Origin: Prauserella flavalba | GTDB taxonomy: Bacteria > Actinomycetota > Actinomycetes > Mycobacteriales > Pseudonocardiaceae | Assembly (NCBI RefSeq): GCF_003202235.1 | Contig: NZ_MASU01000018.1 | Coordinates: 1-64,000, forward strand | DNA length: 64,000 bases | Reading direction: 5' to 3' | In this document: piece after piece, positions 33,901-43,700 of the stretch | Numbering within the stretch: position 1 is the stretch's first letter | Layout: every line of letters begins with the position of its first letter | Position numbers and translations under genes: made by a program | The notes under the pieces: model-generated | Told to the model about the DNA's origin: nothing | The model's database searches: none | The model's input: the letters and a program-made list of their open reading frames with translations, nothing else

Positions 33901-35598
33901 GAGGATGTCCGCCGCGCTCGTCGTTCCATCCTGGTCGAGGAGTTCCTCCAGCGCCTGGCCCACAGTGAAGCGAGTGAGGACCTCTGGGGTGTAGTACGAC
34001 GCGGACTGCTGGCGTTCCCGGCCGGCCAGGCGGAAGACGAACGAGCCCTTCGGGTGCAGCACCGGGCGTTTCTCCCCGGTACGTGGGTCGATGGTCTTGA
34101 CGAAGTCGTTTGGTGAGATGCCGTCGGCACGGTCGACCGGCGCCACCCAGGAACCCTTTGATGCGTCGCCGCCCTTGGCCACCTCGTACAGGTCGGTTTC
34201 GGCGAAGAACCCGGTGTAGGACATCAGGCCCTCGTACACCGCGCCCAACTGGTTGATGCCGAGTTCGGCGTAGGAGATGAAGCCGCGGTCCTTGCCACGG
34301 GATTCCTTGCTGAGCAGCAGGTGCGTGAGCACCTGCTGCAACGCGGCGTTGCCGAGCCGTACCTCGTCGATGTGCGCGGTCTTCGCCGGCTGGAACAGGT
34401 CGGCCCGCAGCGGGTTGAACGTGAGTCCGGCCGCGGCCTCCGCCTCGTCGTGACTGATCGACGGGGTATGGCCGTTGTCGACCAGCCGAAACAGCACCGC
34501 CAGGGATTCGTACAGGTGGGTGCCATTACGAGCCTGCGGGGTGGCCAGTTCCACCTGAATCAGCTCACGGAGCCGGTCGAGACTGTAGCCCTGGTCGTAT
34601 TCCGGGGCGCCCACCGGGAGCACACCGAGCTCGGGTGACGCCTCGGCGTAGAGCAGGAACAGGATGCGGTACAGGAACCGCAGCGACTGCTTCGCCAGCT
34701 CCTGCGCCTCGCTGGCGGGCAGCGGATCGAGTCCTTGTGCCCGACGGCGGTCGAGTACCTCGTTGGCGATGATCTCGATCGACAGGCGGACCCCGTCGCG
34801 GAGATCCTTCGACACCCCGACCGTGTGCTTGACCGACGCTTCAAGCACGCCGTGCCACCAGATGGCGCCTTCCGCGTCCGGGGCGATCGACTCCGCGGAC
34901 AGGCAGGTGAGCGCCCGGTCGATCTCGCCAGCCTTCCTGGTGTCGTTGCGTTCGCAGACCAACTGCAGGTCGACCGCAAGATAGCGCCCCTCGGCCCAGC
35001 GTTCCCGCTCCGCCAGCAGCGCCCACCGGCCGGCCAGCACCAGCACGAACTCCGGAGCTTCCTCGGCGACGAACAACGACGATGTCAGCCGGGCAACAGA
35101 CTTGATCTCCTCGTCGTCCTCGGAGAGCTGCACTGGTTCCGGCAACGTCACCGCGTCGCGGGCGAGCAGATCCTCCACCACGACGACCGGGCGAGCGGAA
35201 AGCACCACCAACGGGGCATGTTTCTCGACGCCGGGCGCCGACACCCGCAGCAGCGGCCCGGTACGCTCGAGCACCAGGCCGTGGCCGATCAAGCCGAGGA
35301 TGCCAAGCAGTCGCTCATGCACGTCCGCGGCTACGCCATCGGCCGTGCGGCCGTCACGGGCGCCGGCCTCTGCGGACGGGTCCAGCAGTTCGGTGATGAC
35401 GGCAAGATCGCGTTCCAGGTCCTGACGGGCGGCAACGAACCTGGATCGGGGCGTCTCGCGACCCTCCTTGTCTTCGTCGTCCCAGAACTTCCGTCGCTCC
35501 GACACCTTCGCGCGAAACGACTCCTTGGTCGCCTCGGTGTTGAAGTAGTGCTCGGAGAGCCAGCCTTCACCGACGATGATCGCGTCCGAACCGGCCAT
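30901..35598 (-). CDS. drmMI: DISARM class 1 adenine methyltransferase DrmMI (Eco57I/PglX type)
   Basis: A 1565-aa N6-adenine DNA methyltransferase that would mark host DNA for self-recognition. SAM motif I is CEPALGSGAFAIEAV near residue 570; the catalytic motif is IGNPPWVRP near 950; the long spacing is typical of Eco57I-like enzymes. An N-terminal helical part of about 550 residues has no obvious nuclease motif. The C-terminal specificity region (about residues 1065-1450, DNA 31260-32400) is markedly richer in A/T than the rest of the gene, suggesting exchange of the target-recognition domain. Its ATG shares one base with the drmD stop (TAATG), and its stop overlaps the next start. Call drmMI rests on pairing with drmD, drmA and drmB. 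Confidence 0.88.
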   Translation of the reverse strand: MAGSDAIIVGEGWLSEHYFNTEATKESFRAKVSERRKFWDDEDKEGRETPRSRFVAARQDLERDLAVITELLDPSAEAGARDGRTADGVAADVHERLLGILGLIGHGLVLERTGPLLRVSAPGVEKHAPLVVLSARPVVVVEDLLARDAVTLPEPVQLSEDDEEIKSVARLTSSLFVAEEAPEFVLVLAGRWALLAERERWAEGRYLAVDLQLVCERNDTRKAGEIDRALTCLSAESIAPDAEGAIWWHGVLEASVKHTVGVSKDLRDGVRLSIEIIANEVLDRRRAQGLDPLPASEAQELAKQSLRFLYRILFLLYAEASPELGVLPVGAPEYDQGYSLDRLRELIQVELATPQARNGTHLYESLAVLFRLVDNGHTPSISHDEAEAAAGLTFNPLRADLFQPAKTAHIDEVRLGNAALQQVLTHLLLSKESRGKDRGFISYAELGINQLGAVYEGLMSYTGFFAETDLYEVAKGGDASKGSWVAPVDRADGISPNDFVKTIDPRTGEKRPVLHPKGSFVFRLAGRERQQSASYYTPEVLTRFTVGQALEELLDQDGTTSAADILTFTVCEPALGSGAFAIEAVRQLADQYLKRRQAELGIRIDPDEYPRRLQEVKAYLALHNVYGVDLNSTAVELAEISLWLDTMVSGLSAPWFGLHLRRGNSLVGTRRAVYTRNQVSTKSWLTEVPRDIPLTSLVEDIANNRVATDGIHHFLLPADGWGAAADAKEAAALAPDAAKALKEWRKKVRTKPTQKQVNALTELAHRVEVLWQIAYRRLTIAEQEIRRDIPVWGADALPVGGSVKREQIEATLADPNGAYQRLRRMMDAWTALWFWPLTTKTVTVDGIPVAPPNLDGWIEALQALLGRSPEIRKKNSGPTLAHAADWDELNDAEDLDLTFAGAQPVAKVLKAHPWLVVCERVAQQQGFFHWNLDFATVFARGGFDIQIGNPPWVRPRSDIDGLLAEGDPWWQLAVKPSEQKRAEKRETTLALPGARDLVIDGATDIACLAEYTGSLAQYPHLQGLQPDLYRCFMEQTWRHVSPRGTIGLITLESHFTDEKAGDLRAAAYSRLRQHWEFINELQLFEIQHQKHYGVNIYGTSREYVKFLSAVSMYHPDTAIRSQEHDGSGPEPGFKDPDGNWDLRPHRSRITTVTEDTLATWHAVLESDDVPVRQTRMVYAVNRSAAAALDKLAHLPRVGELGLQFSPGWHEKNDRTKGYFESKWGTPSGWDDVILQGSHLFVATPFYKFPNSTMKNKDDWSVGDLEQLAADAVPITIYKPRGDRNRYDLKYAHWGEDGEYAARDYYRIGWRCMAANTGERTLTPAIIPPNAAHVDGIFSMGSPECAPRAIASLAAKLSSIVSDFSVRVAQKSTIRAGVANRIPIGEDHPLDDLLILRSLRLNCIVNAYGGLWRECYSEDFSGDQWTGGFKHNRREPLGDVGPVWSSDTPLRIAADRRQALLEIDALVALALGLSADELCSIYRTQFSVLYGYDRKVYYYDANGRLVPNSVLAVWRKKGERMSEEERTATNQAGNTYTYELPFITLDREHDMRVAYAEFQRRLEERS

Positions 35599-38459
35599 TA
35601 TTTCTCTCCTTCGGCTTCCGGAACGACCGCCAGCAACGGGCGAACCAGTTGGCGGTCCGGGGCCATCGCGGCCACCATCGCCCGCTCCTGGTCCACGGTG
35701 GCCCGGCGGCGTTTGAGCTCACTGCGCTGAATCAGGGCCTCAGCCTCGTCGTCCCAGTGGTCCAGCCGGGTCGACCATTGCTCGACCCGGCTCGCCACGT
35801 CCTTGGCCGCCGCCTCGAACAACGTGTCCAGGTGACGTTCGGCCTGTCGAACAGCTGGCTTGACGAGCGCTCTCACGTTCGTGACGTCGACCGGACCGGG
35901 GTTGGTGCGGACCTGGTCCCAGCCGAGCTCGACGAGCGCGTCCCGGGCCGATGCGTGCGGGGCGATCAAGGCGAACGACGGGTCGTCCTGGTCCGGGAAC
36001 TGTGCGGTCAGCCATGCAACCGCGACGACCTGGCCGCGCTTGTTGGTCAAGGTGCCGACCAGCAGCACCGTGGGCGCGTCCACGGCACCACGCACCGCGA
36101 ACACCTCGTTGCGCCCCAACGCAGCCAGCGCCCGGTCCGCCGCCCAGTCCAGCACCGGGTGCAGCGGCGCGAGGTAGTGCGCGTCCGGCCAGCTCAGCTT
36201 CGTGGCGTCACGCAACGCGGCGGCCATCCTGTCCTTGCCGCGCGCCGGGGTCGTCGCCAGCACGAGTTTCTCGGTGACCTTTCGTTCAGCGAGGTACCGC
36301 TGCGGCAGCACGTCGAAGCGTTGCGCGAGATCGGGTGGCGGTTCGAGTTCAGCGGTACCGAAGTCGACGTCCCTTCGCCAGCTGACGCCGCCCTTGGCCA
36401 GTGGCGCGGTGGGGTCGATGAACGCCTGACGCAACGCGTCCTCCAGGTAGGACACCTCGTCGGGGTAGAGCACGAGACCGGGTCCCGTCGTGTCCGGTCG
36501 GCTCGGCTCCGGCTCCGGAGTGGCGGGGCTGTCGAAGAGCTGCGCGAACAACGCGGTCAGGTCGTTGCCGGTGGCGACGTCGGCGACCGAGCGGACCACG
36601 TCGTCAAGCTCCTTGCTGCCGGCCAGCACCGCGCGGATGTCGTCCTCCTCGCTCTTCACGTCGTAGTGCCCCATCAGTGAGGCGACGTCGCCGAGCGCGG
36701 TGTGCGCCTCGTTCTCCTTCTCCAGCAGCCTGGCCAGAATCCGAACGTCGCCGGCAAACTTCTCGCCGTCCGGGTCGAGCAGCAGCGCAGTGATCAGTGG
36801 TGGGTGTTTCTGGCCATAGCGGTCGATCCGACCGTTGCGTTGCTCGATCCGGATCAGGCTCCACGGAATGTCGTAGTGGACCAGGTGGTGGCATTGCGCA
36901 TGCAGGTTGACGCCCTCGGACGCGACGTCCCCGGTGACCAGCACCCGCACCGGCGCCTGTTCCTGCTTGAATGCCTCGACGACCGCCTGCTGTTCGTCGT
37001 CGGCGAGCCCGCCGTGCATCAACGCCACGGCGTCGGCGGGCATGTTCAGGTCGTGTGGCAACCTGCGATGAAGCCAGCGCAGCGTCTCCAACCGCTCGGC
37101 GAACACCACCGCGCGAACCGGCTTGTTCTTGCCCACCCCGATCTTCTTCAGGTGCTCGACCAGGCGCTGATACTTCGCCGAGGTCCGGCATTCGTCGTTC
37201 AGTTCGGCGAGTTTCCGCAGAGCCAGACGTTCCCGCGCGGCCCGATCGTCGTTGCCGAGTCTGCCCAGCCTGCCTTCGATACTTTCACGCAGAGCGGCCG
37301 GTGAGGACAGGAACGCCTTGGCCAAGGTCCACGGGAACAACGACGCGTTCTGCCCCGAGTAAGGACTCCCGCCCGTTCCTGGCCACAGCCAGGTGTCCGC
37401 AAGTTCGCGGGCGACCGCGTTCTCCTCGGCCGTCGCCGGGACGAGAATGTTCTCCGGTTCCTGCCGCGGCGCCCAGTCGGCGCCGACGACCTGTGCGACC
37501 TCGGGGCTGTGCCGGTGCCTGCGCACGACCAGCCTGCGTACCTCGTCCTTGTCGAGCCGGCCGTCCGGTGGAACCGCGGACGGGTCGAGCAGCCGTAGCA
37601 GTTCGGCGAACGAGTCGGCGCGACCGTTGTGCGGCGTCGCCGATGCCAGGATCAACGCCTCGGCGTTGCGGGCAAGAATCCTGGCCAGCCGGTTGTTCAA
37701 GGTAGCCGAGTTCGACAGGTTGTGTGACTCGTCGATCACCACCGCGTCCCAGCGCTGCTTGCTCAGGCTCGCCACGTAGCGGTCGGACTTCAGCGTGTCG
37801 ATCGAGATGATCGCCCGCTTGAAGTACGTGAACGGATTACGGGTGGCAGGCAACTTCTGCCGTACCCGCTGAATGCCCGCCGAGTCCAGCCGGACGAACG
37901 GCAACGCGAACCGGCACCAGAGCTCGTGCTGCATTTGTTCCAGCACGTGCCTGGGCGTCACCACGAGAACGCGTTCGCCTCGCCCGCGACGCACCAGTTC
38001 CGAAAGGATCATGCCAATTTCAAGGGTCTTGCCAAGCCCGACCGCGTCCGCCAGCAGCAGCCGTGGTCGCAGGTTGGCTGGATCGAGCGCCTTGAGTACC
38101 GCCGACTGCTGATAGCTCAACGCATCGGCGAGCCCCCTTGTAGCCACTGACAACGTCTGTTCGCCGATGGGGAGCGGAGTCTTCCGGATCGTCGACTCCA
38201 GCCACAGCCGGGCCGTGCGGTAGCGAGGACTGTCGTCGGCGACGACCGTCGCGTCGGCTGGCTCCAGCGGAACGATCTCGTCGAGGTTGCGATAGAACGA
38301 CGCGCTGGTGTCCCTGACCAGCTCGCCAAGTCCTTGCACATGCACCAGCTGCCCGTCAGCCGTGTCTTCCACCGCGGTGACCAGCCATTCCTCGCCCCTG
38401 ATGAGCACCGTTGAGCCAGGCGCGAATGCACTGTCGGCTTCGGACTTCGCTGCTGTCAC
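35598..38459 (-). CDS. drmD: DISARM SNF2-like helicase DrmD
   Basis: A 953-aa SWI2/SNF2 ATPase: Q-motif region LSYQQSAVLKAL, Walker A ADAVGLGKTLEIGM near residue 140, motif II VVIDESHNLS near 242, motif III LASATPHNG, and C-lobe motifs VTGDVASEGVNL and IEQRNGRIDRYGQ near 540. An N-terminal SH3-like strand (GSTVLIRGEEWLVTAVED) is also seen in RapA-type proteins. It is the first gene of the operon drmD-drmMI-giant helicase-uvrD. GTG start has a GAGAGG ribosome site; it is divergent from vsr with an 86-base gap. DrmD is the marker of class 1 DISARM. Confidence 0.9.
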   Translation of the reverse strand: MTAAKSEADSAFAPGSTVLIRGEEWLVTAVEDTADGQLVHVQGLGELVRDTSASFYRNLDEIVPLEPADATVVADDSPRYRTARLWLESTIRKTPLPIGEQTLSVATRGLADALSYQQSAVLKALDPANLRPRLLLADAVGLGKTLEIGMILSELVRRGRGERVLVVTPRHVLEQMQHELWCRFALPFVRLDSAGIQRVRQKLPATRNPFTYFKRAIISIDTLKSDRYVASLSKQRWDAVVIDESHNLSNSATLNNRLARILARNAEALILASATPHNGRADSFAELLRLLDPSAVPPDGRLDKDEVRRLVVRRHRHSPEVAQVVGADWAPRQEPENILVPATAEENAVARELADTWLWPGTGGSPYSGQNASLFPWTLAKAFLSSPAALRESIEGRLGRLGNDDRAARERLALRKLAELNDECRTSAKYQRLVEHLKKIGVGKNKPVRAVVFAERLETLRWLHRRLPHDLNMPADAVALMHGGLADDEQQAVVEAFKQEQAPVRVLVTGDVASEGVNLHAQCHHLVHYDIPWSLIRIEQRNGRIDRYGQKHPPLITALLLDPDGEKFAGDVRILARLLEKENEAHTALGDVASLMGHYDVKSEEDDIRAVLAGSKELDDVVRSVADVATGNDLTALFAQLFDSPATPEPEPSRPDTTGPGLVLYPDEVSYLEDALRQAFIDPTAPLAKGGVSWRRDVDFGTAELEPPPDLAQRFDVLPQRYLAERKVTEKLVLATTPARGKDRMAAALRDATKLSWPDAHYLAPLHPVLDWAADRALAALGRNEVFAVRGAVDAPTVLLVGTLTNKRGQVVAVAWLTAQFPDQDDPSFALIAPHASARDALVELGWDQVRTNPGPVDVTNVRALVKPAVRQAERHLDTLFEAAAKDVASRVEQWSTRLDHWDDEAEALIQRSELKRRRATVDQERAMVAAMAPDRQLVRPLLAVVPEAEGEK

Positions 38460-38531
38460 AGCTACCTCTCAGTCGTCGTTACGTCACTGACAAGAGTCGT
38501 CACCGGGACGGATTCGTCGCCGATCGATGGT

Positions 38532-38537
38532 TAGGGT
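38532..38537 (+). promoter_or_regulatory. -10 box of vsr (leaderless)
   Basis: TAGGGT, 8 bases before the vsr ATG, in the divergent vsr-drmD region. Confidence 0.5.
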
Positions 38538-38545
38538 ATGCAGTC

Positions 38546-38962
38546 ATGGACCACCCGCCAACGCCGCTGGACACCGCGACGTCTGCTCGACTGCGCCGCC
38601 AGCCCCGCTCGGGCACGAAACCAGAGGTGACGTTGCGCCGCGAACTCCATCGCCGGGGTCTGCGGTTCCGGGTCAACCATCCCGGCCTTCCCGGTCGTCC
38701 GGACATCGCGCTCACCAGGGTGAAGGTCGCGGTGTTCGTGGACGGCTGCTTCTGGCACCGCTGTCCCGAGCACGGCACGTTGCCACACACCAACCGGGAG
38801 TGGTGGCAGGCCAAATTCGATCGCAACGTCGACCGCGACCGAGCCAAGGACAACGCGCTCGGCGAACTCGGCTGGCACGTGTTGCACGTGTGGGAACACG
38901 AGCCGACCGAATCGGCCGCCGATCGGGTCGAGACCGAGTGGCGGCGCAGGGTCATGAGCTGA
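38546..38962 (+). CDS. vsr: Very-short-patch-repair (Vsr) endonuclease
   Basis: A 138-aa Vsr-fold nuclease. Visible are the RSGTKPEVTLRRELHRRGLRFRV N-terminal helix (with conserved Glu), GRPDIALTR, the metal-site strand VAVFVDGCFWHRCPEHG (Asp and WH near residues 72-77) and GWHVLHVWEHE. Vsr nicks beside T:G mismatches formed when 5-methylcytosine deaminates; the island also carries a C5-methyltransferase, so a repair role fits. It stands alone on the plus strand between drmB and drmD, and its last 11 bases overlap the drmB 3' end. It could instead serve as the nuclease of the defence system. Confidence 0.92.
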   Translation: MDHPPTPLDTATSARLRRQPRSGTKPEVTLRRELHRRGLRFRVNHPGLPGRPDIALTRVKVAVFVDGCFWHRCPEHGTLPHTNREWWQAKFDRNVDRDRAKDNALGELGWHVLHVWEHEPTESAADRVETEWRRRVMS

Positions 38963-40688
38963 TCCGCAGGTAACCGCGGGGACCGAACAGTGTGCCCCGA
39001 TTCAGGAACCGGTTGAAGAACCTGCACGACGGCTCGCCCAGATGCACGCAGGCGCTGCACGCTCCACTGCCACGGCTACACCCCGGATCCAGCGGGCATC
39101 GGTGCTCGGCGTCCACGAACGCCGTCAATAGATCATCCAAATTCGACTCGAATACCGCCTGCAAACCACCTAGCACGAAGTCACCCCGTGCCGCCGCGTA
39201 CACGAAGAATCCCACGTGCCCGGGAACCAGGTACTCGCTCAATGCGTCTCGTTCGATCCCGGAGAATGCCGCCGTTTGCCGGATGAACCGGTGCGCGTAG
39301 GTGTGGATCAACTGCAGCAGGTCCGCGCCCGCAGAGCCGGTAGACTGGGGGGCCTTCTTGTCCGGCGGTGTGATGGATTCCAGGATCGCCACCCTAGCCA
39401 CGACAGGATCGGTGTCCCCCGCCGACCACCCTGCCAGCGCGTGGCCCTGCCCGGTGAGCCAGTTCGCCGCCCGTACCGGGTCCAAGCGAACCAGGTACGC
39501 CTCGGTCTCGGCCAGGTTGCCGTAGAGCCGGTAGCCACCTCCGCGCCGACGGAACGGCACCAGCGTGCACTTCGATGGGTTGTCGTCGCCCCTGGTGAAC
39601 CCATACATGGCCGTGAGGACCGGGAACCGGTCGACCAAGTCGAGGCCGTCGATACCCGCGCGCGCCAGCGCCGCTGGGTAGGCTGTGCGATAGCGCTGAT
39701 CGAGTTGGTCGCCAGGCGTTGCGCTGCGCAATGCGGTGGTCGGCTGCCTGCTTTCAGCGAGCGCCATGGCGATGTCGACAGCCGCGCGCTCCGCCTCATC
39801 TCGACGCGCTTCGGATAAGGAATCAACCGGATGCTCACCGGGTTTCGCCAGTTGCCCGCCCTGTTCGGCCATGTCCGCCATTTTCTTGGCGAACGTCTCG
39901 TCCATGCCATCTTTGATCAGCTTGGCGAGGAATTCTTCCTTGGTCTGCTTCGATTCGACGTCCGCCGGACGCTGCGCGGTGAGACCGTCCACCACCCACG
40001 CCAGTGCCTTCCGAGCGCCGCCCGCCAGCTTGAGATTTTCCCGATGTTCCGGGCGAGGCGGGTTGATCAGAACGAGGCCGCGTGGCGTGTAGACGGTGCG
40101 CGCCTTGTGCACATTCCACCGGAACGTACCGTTGCCACACGGACATGGTTTGTTGAACCCGAGTCCGGTCATCGTTTTCGTATGGCATTCCGGACATTCG
40201 AACGTGATGTCAGCCGCCTTGGCACTTTTCGGAATGACGACCTTGACATCGTCGTGGGTGACACAGCGCCGGATCCATGGAACTTCGATTCGACCGCAGT
40301 CGTGAATGCCGACGAAGTGCAATTGACCCCAGCGGCGCTGTCCGCATTTACACGACCGGTTCAGGCTTTTCCCGATGCGTTTGCAGGCGCGACACAACCA
40401 CACCTCCGGATACCGTTCGACGGTGACGCCGCGCCGCTCGTCCAATTCAACGACCTCGACCGATGCACCCCGATGCAGTTCCGCCCCGATTCCACTGTCG
40501 TTGTCGTTCGCAGTCCACGCCGCGATCTCGCGCAGCAAACTCCACCGCACTCGATCGATGTCCACCTCGATCGCCGAAGGCGCCGACCATTCGGTGACCC
40601 GATAGATGTCGCCGCGAAGGTCGACGGTCTGCTCCGGCAGAAATGTCCGCAGGATTTGACTGCCGCTTCGACTTCCCAAAATCGTCAT
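38952..40688 (-). CDS. drmB: DISARM protein DrmB (DUF1998)
   Basis: A 578-aa protein with a helical core, two zinc-ribbon-like modules (CRACKRIGKSLNRSCKCG near residue 97; CPECHTKTMTGL and CPCG near 168-190) and a C-terminal DUF1998 domain (LLQLIHTYAHRFIRQ near 435, VPGHVGFFVYAA, CPLDPGCSRGSGACSACVH near 535). No helicase motifs. Known biology: DrmB forms a DNA-translocating complex with the helicase DrmA. It starts 12 bases after drmA and overlaps vsr tail-to-tail. The assignment is based on domain order and the drmA pairing. Confidence 0.9.
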   Translation of the reverse strand: MTILGSRSGSQILRTFLPEQTVDLRGDIYRVTEWSAPSAIEVDIDRVRWSLLREIAAWTANDNDSGIGAELHRGASVEVVELDERRGVTVERYPEVWLCRACKRIGKSLNRSCKCGQRRWGQLHFVGIHDCGRIEVPWIRRCVTHDDVKVVIPKSAKAADITFECPECHTKTMTGLGFNKPCPCGNGTFRWNVHKARTVYTPRGLVLINPPRPEHRENLKLAGGARKALAWVVDGLTAQRPADVESKQTKEEFLAKLIKDGMDETFAKKMADMAEQGGQLAKPGEHPVDSLSEARRDEAERAAVDIAMALAESRQPTTALRSATPGDQLDQRYRTAYPAALARAGIDGLDLVDRFPVLTAMYGFTRGDDNPSKCTLVPFRRRGGGYRLYGNLAETEAYLVRLDPVRAANWLTGQGHALAGWSAGDTDPVVARVAILESITPPDKKAPQSTGSAGADLLQLIHTYAHRFIRQTAAFSGIERDALSEYLVPGHVGFFVYAAARGDFVLGGLQAVFESNLDDLLTAFVDAEHRCPLDPGCSRGSGACSACVHLGEPSCRFFNRFLNRGTLFGPRGYLRISS

Positions 40689-40700
40689 GTCGTTCCAAGC

Positions 40701-43700
40701 TCAATCGTGAATGGGCGCGGTCGCTTCGACGTCCCGCAGGCTCCTCATCGGCGGATTCGGCCCGATCTCGCCAATGAAGTTCGTCTTCATGGTCGGGTCT
40801 TCAAGGTCGACAAACCATTCCTTCAGCCAGTCGAGGATCTGCTGCTGATGCAGGGAGTCCTCGGCACCGTCGAGGCCGAACACCGCCGCGACCACGTCCG
40901 CCTCCTCCTGCGGCGTCAGCCCGATGATGCGCAGGTAGTCACGCAGCTTCTCGGGCGTGCTCAGCCGCTGCTTACTCGCTGGTTCCCGGATCATCAGCGT
41001 GCGGGCAGCGACCGCACCCGCGATCGTGAGATCGAGGACGCGGCGGCTGCGCCTGGTGATCGGGATCGGATCGACGAACCGGTCGCCCTGGCGCACGTAC
41101 GGGCCGAAATGCCGGAACGTCTGCGCATCCCGCTCGCGGCCGATCTTGTGTAGCACGTACACAAGGCCCGGTCGGGTACGGCCGACCCGCGCAGTCGTCT
41201 GGATGAACTCGGCGGTGGTCAACGGCAGGCCGAGCATCACCATCGTGTTGAGCCGTTCTACGTCCACCCCATGCGAAAGCATCGAACTCGCAGCGACCAC
41301 GTGCACCCGCTCGAGAAAGTCGTCCTCCGGCTTCTCTAGCCGTTCCAGAATCGCCCTAACCTCGTCGAACTCGGTCTGGCCAGTGAGCTGTTCTACGTTG
41401 ATCCCGTCAACGGTGTTGTTGCTGCCGAGGCTTCGCCCAGCAGCCTCCACGTCGTAGAGGGTGGAGCCGTACACGACGTTGGTACCGTACTGGCTGACCA
41501 GCATCTCGGCGTGGTCGGGATCGACGCCTGCTTCCGCACAGACCCTCACCGGTTCCTTGATCAACTCCCTGACACAGCGCTGCAACGTGTCCAGGGTCCG
41601 GTCACTGACATGTTCGAGAGTCACCCCTCGAGGTGCGACGGCGACGAACCGGCGCAACGGTTGATCGGTCGGCACCGTCCAGAACGACTCGCCTGCGCGG
41701 GGCCCAGGTTGAGGAAACACCCGCCCTTCACGCTGGTACAGCACGTCGACCTGCCGTTCGTAGCCCGTCAGCGTCGCGCTGCTAGCCACGATCTTGGCCC
41801 GACTCCGGGTCGTTTCGTACTGCAGATGGTCGAGCAGGCTCTCGTAGTGCGCGTCGACGGCGCCGAGGCTGTCTCGCAGTAGGTGCAATTCATCCTGGAG
41901 CCGTAGGGTCGGGGCGAACCGCTTCGCGTCCATCGGCAACTCCCTCGAACTGCCCTGACAGTTTGGCACCAGACAGCCGTTCGGCGTTTTCGCGCGTTCC
42001 GCGTAGGTGAACCCGTGCCACTTCTCTGAACAGAACCTGCGCGGTGGCCCGACCAGCCCACGCATGGCCTGCTGCAGACCGATCGACGCCGCCTTGTCCA
42101 AAGTGCCGACCACCACCGTCGGTAGGAATCGGAACACCTCCTGGTCCACTACGTACACCGGAAGCGGACGACTCCCGTAACGACAGCTCTTGTTGGTGCA
42201 CCAGTGTTCCAACGTCCAAACCTGCCTGTTGAAGCGCATGCGCAGGTTCTCGTCACGGCAGAATGGGCAGCGCAACAGCACCTGGTACTTGTCTGGCATC
42301 CCCGGGCTATCCGGGCTGACGTCGTCGTGCTTCGCCGTCGCCGTCGGCACGATCTTGTTGGGGGTGCCTGCCTGACCGACGAGGAAGCCAAGGCTGAACG
42401 GCGCCCCGCCGACCTCGTGGTCCTGACGCACGACTTCCGCAGAGGCCAGGCTGTCGGCGAACCGCTGAGTCTGTTGCAAACTGAGCAGACGCAAAGGAAA
42501 TCGGGACCAGGCGGTTACCCCCATCGTCTTTCCGGTGAGCCGGTCGTAGAACGCCGCCGTCAGCAACAACCCCAGGTACGTTTCAGTCTTGCCGCCACCG
42601 GTGGCGAACCAGACGGTGTCGACGTACTTGGCTTCGTCCGCCGGTTCGGCCAGGAACCGGACCGACGACAGCAAGAATCCAACCTGGAACGGTCGCCAGT
42701 CCGGGTACTTTCCCCTGGTGCTGTCGCCGATCGCCTCGTTCATCAATCGGAAGGCCCGTAACAGTGTGGGTGTAGATTCCAGCAACGCAAGGCCGGTACG
42801 GAGCCGGTCCAGCTCGGCAAACACGGCCTGCGCGGACGTGTCGGCCTCGGCACGCATGGCGTCCGTCCAGCCCTCAGCATCCTGCCGGGCGTCCAGCACG
42901 GCTGGTGACCAATGCGCCTCGTCGTACTCGGCCAGCGCATCCACCAGCTTCGCCAGCTGCGGCAACGGGTCCCGGGCCAGGGTCGTGAAGCTCAGGTCCG
43001 GCTTCGCATAGGTGTCGTCCCAGTAGATGGGCCTGCGGGTTTGCACGGTGACGGTGTCCGTGCTGCGGAAGACCCCTGGCGCCACCACGTCGACCCCGAC
43101 GTTGACCCCGTACGCTGGCACGGCCCGGTCGTATCGGAAGCTGTCAGGAAGTGACTCCATCTGGAACGGCACTGTGGCCAGGCCCGAGATTTCGATCTCG
43201 GTCTCGTACAAGTGCGAATCGGTGAGCCCCCTCTGCGGGCTCGTGTTGACCAACTGCACGACCAGTTCGGTCTGCTGGTGCCAGTCCTCCACGTCGACAC
43301 GTATCTCGGCGGTCAGACCCTGTGCGCCCACGGCAGCGAAGGCCGCAGCCAGTTGCGCGGAGCCGAACGATCCGCCGTTGGCGCCGACCGACACTGGCAC
43401 CTTCTCCTCGACGAGGCCCGTACGCCACCAGCGCTTGTCTGGCTCAGGCCCGTCTCTGCCATCCTTCACCCATCCCCTGGCACGAACGATCACGGTCATC
43501 GACCACGACGGAGGGTTTGCCGGGCGCAACCGGATGCCGATGGCACAGGGGTCCAGTCCTTCGGACCGTTCGTCACCAGCAGCTTTCTGGACCTCATCCT
43601 CACAGGCCAACCGCCCCAGCCAGAAGGTTCCCGACGGGGCGACCTCCAGGCGATCCAGTCCATCACCTCGCCCGGCTGCGACGACCCGGCGGTCGAGCCA

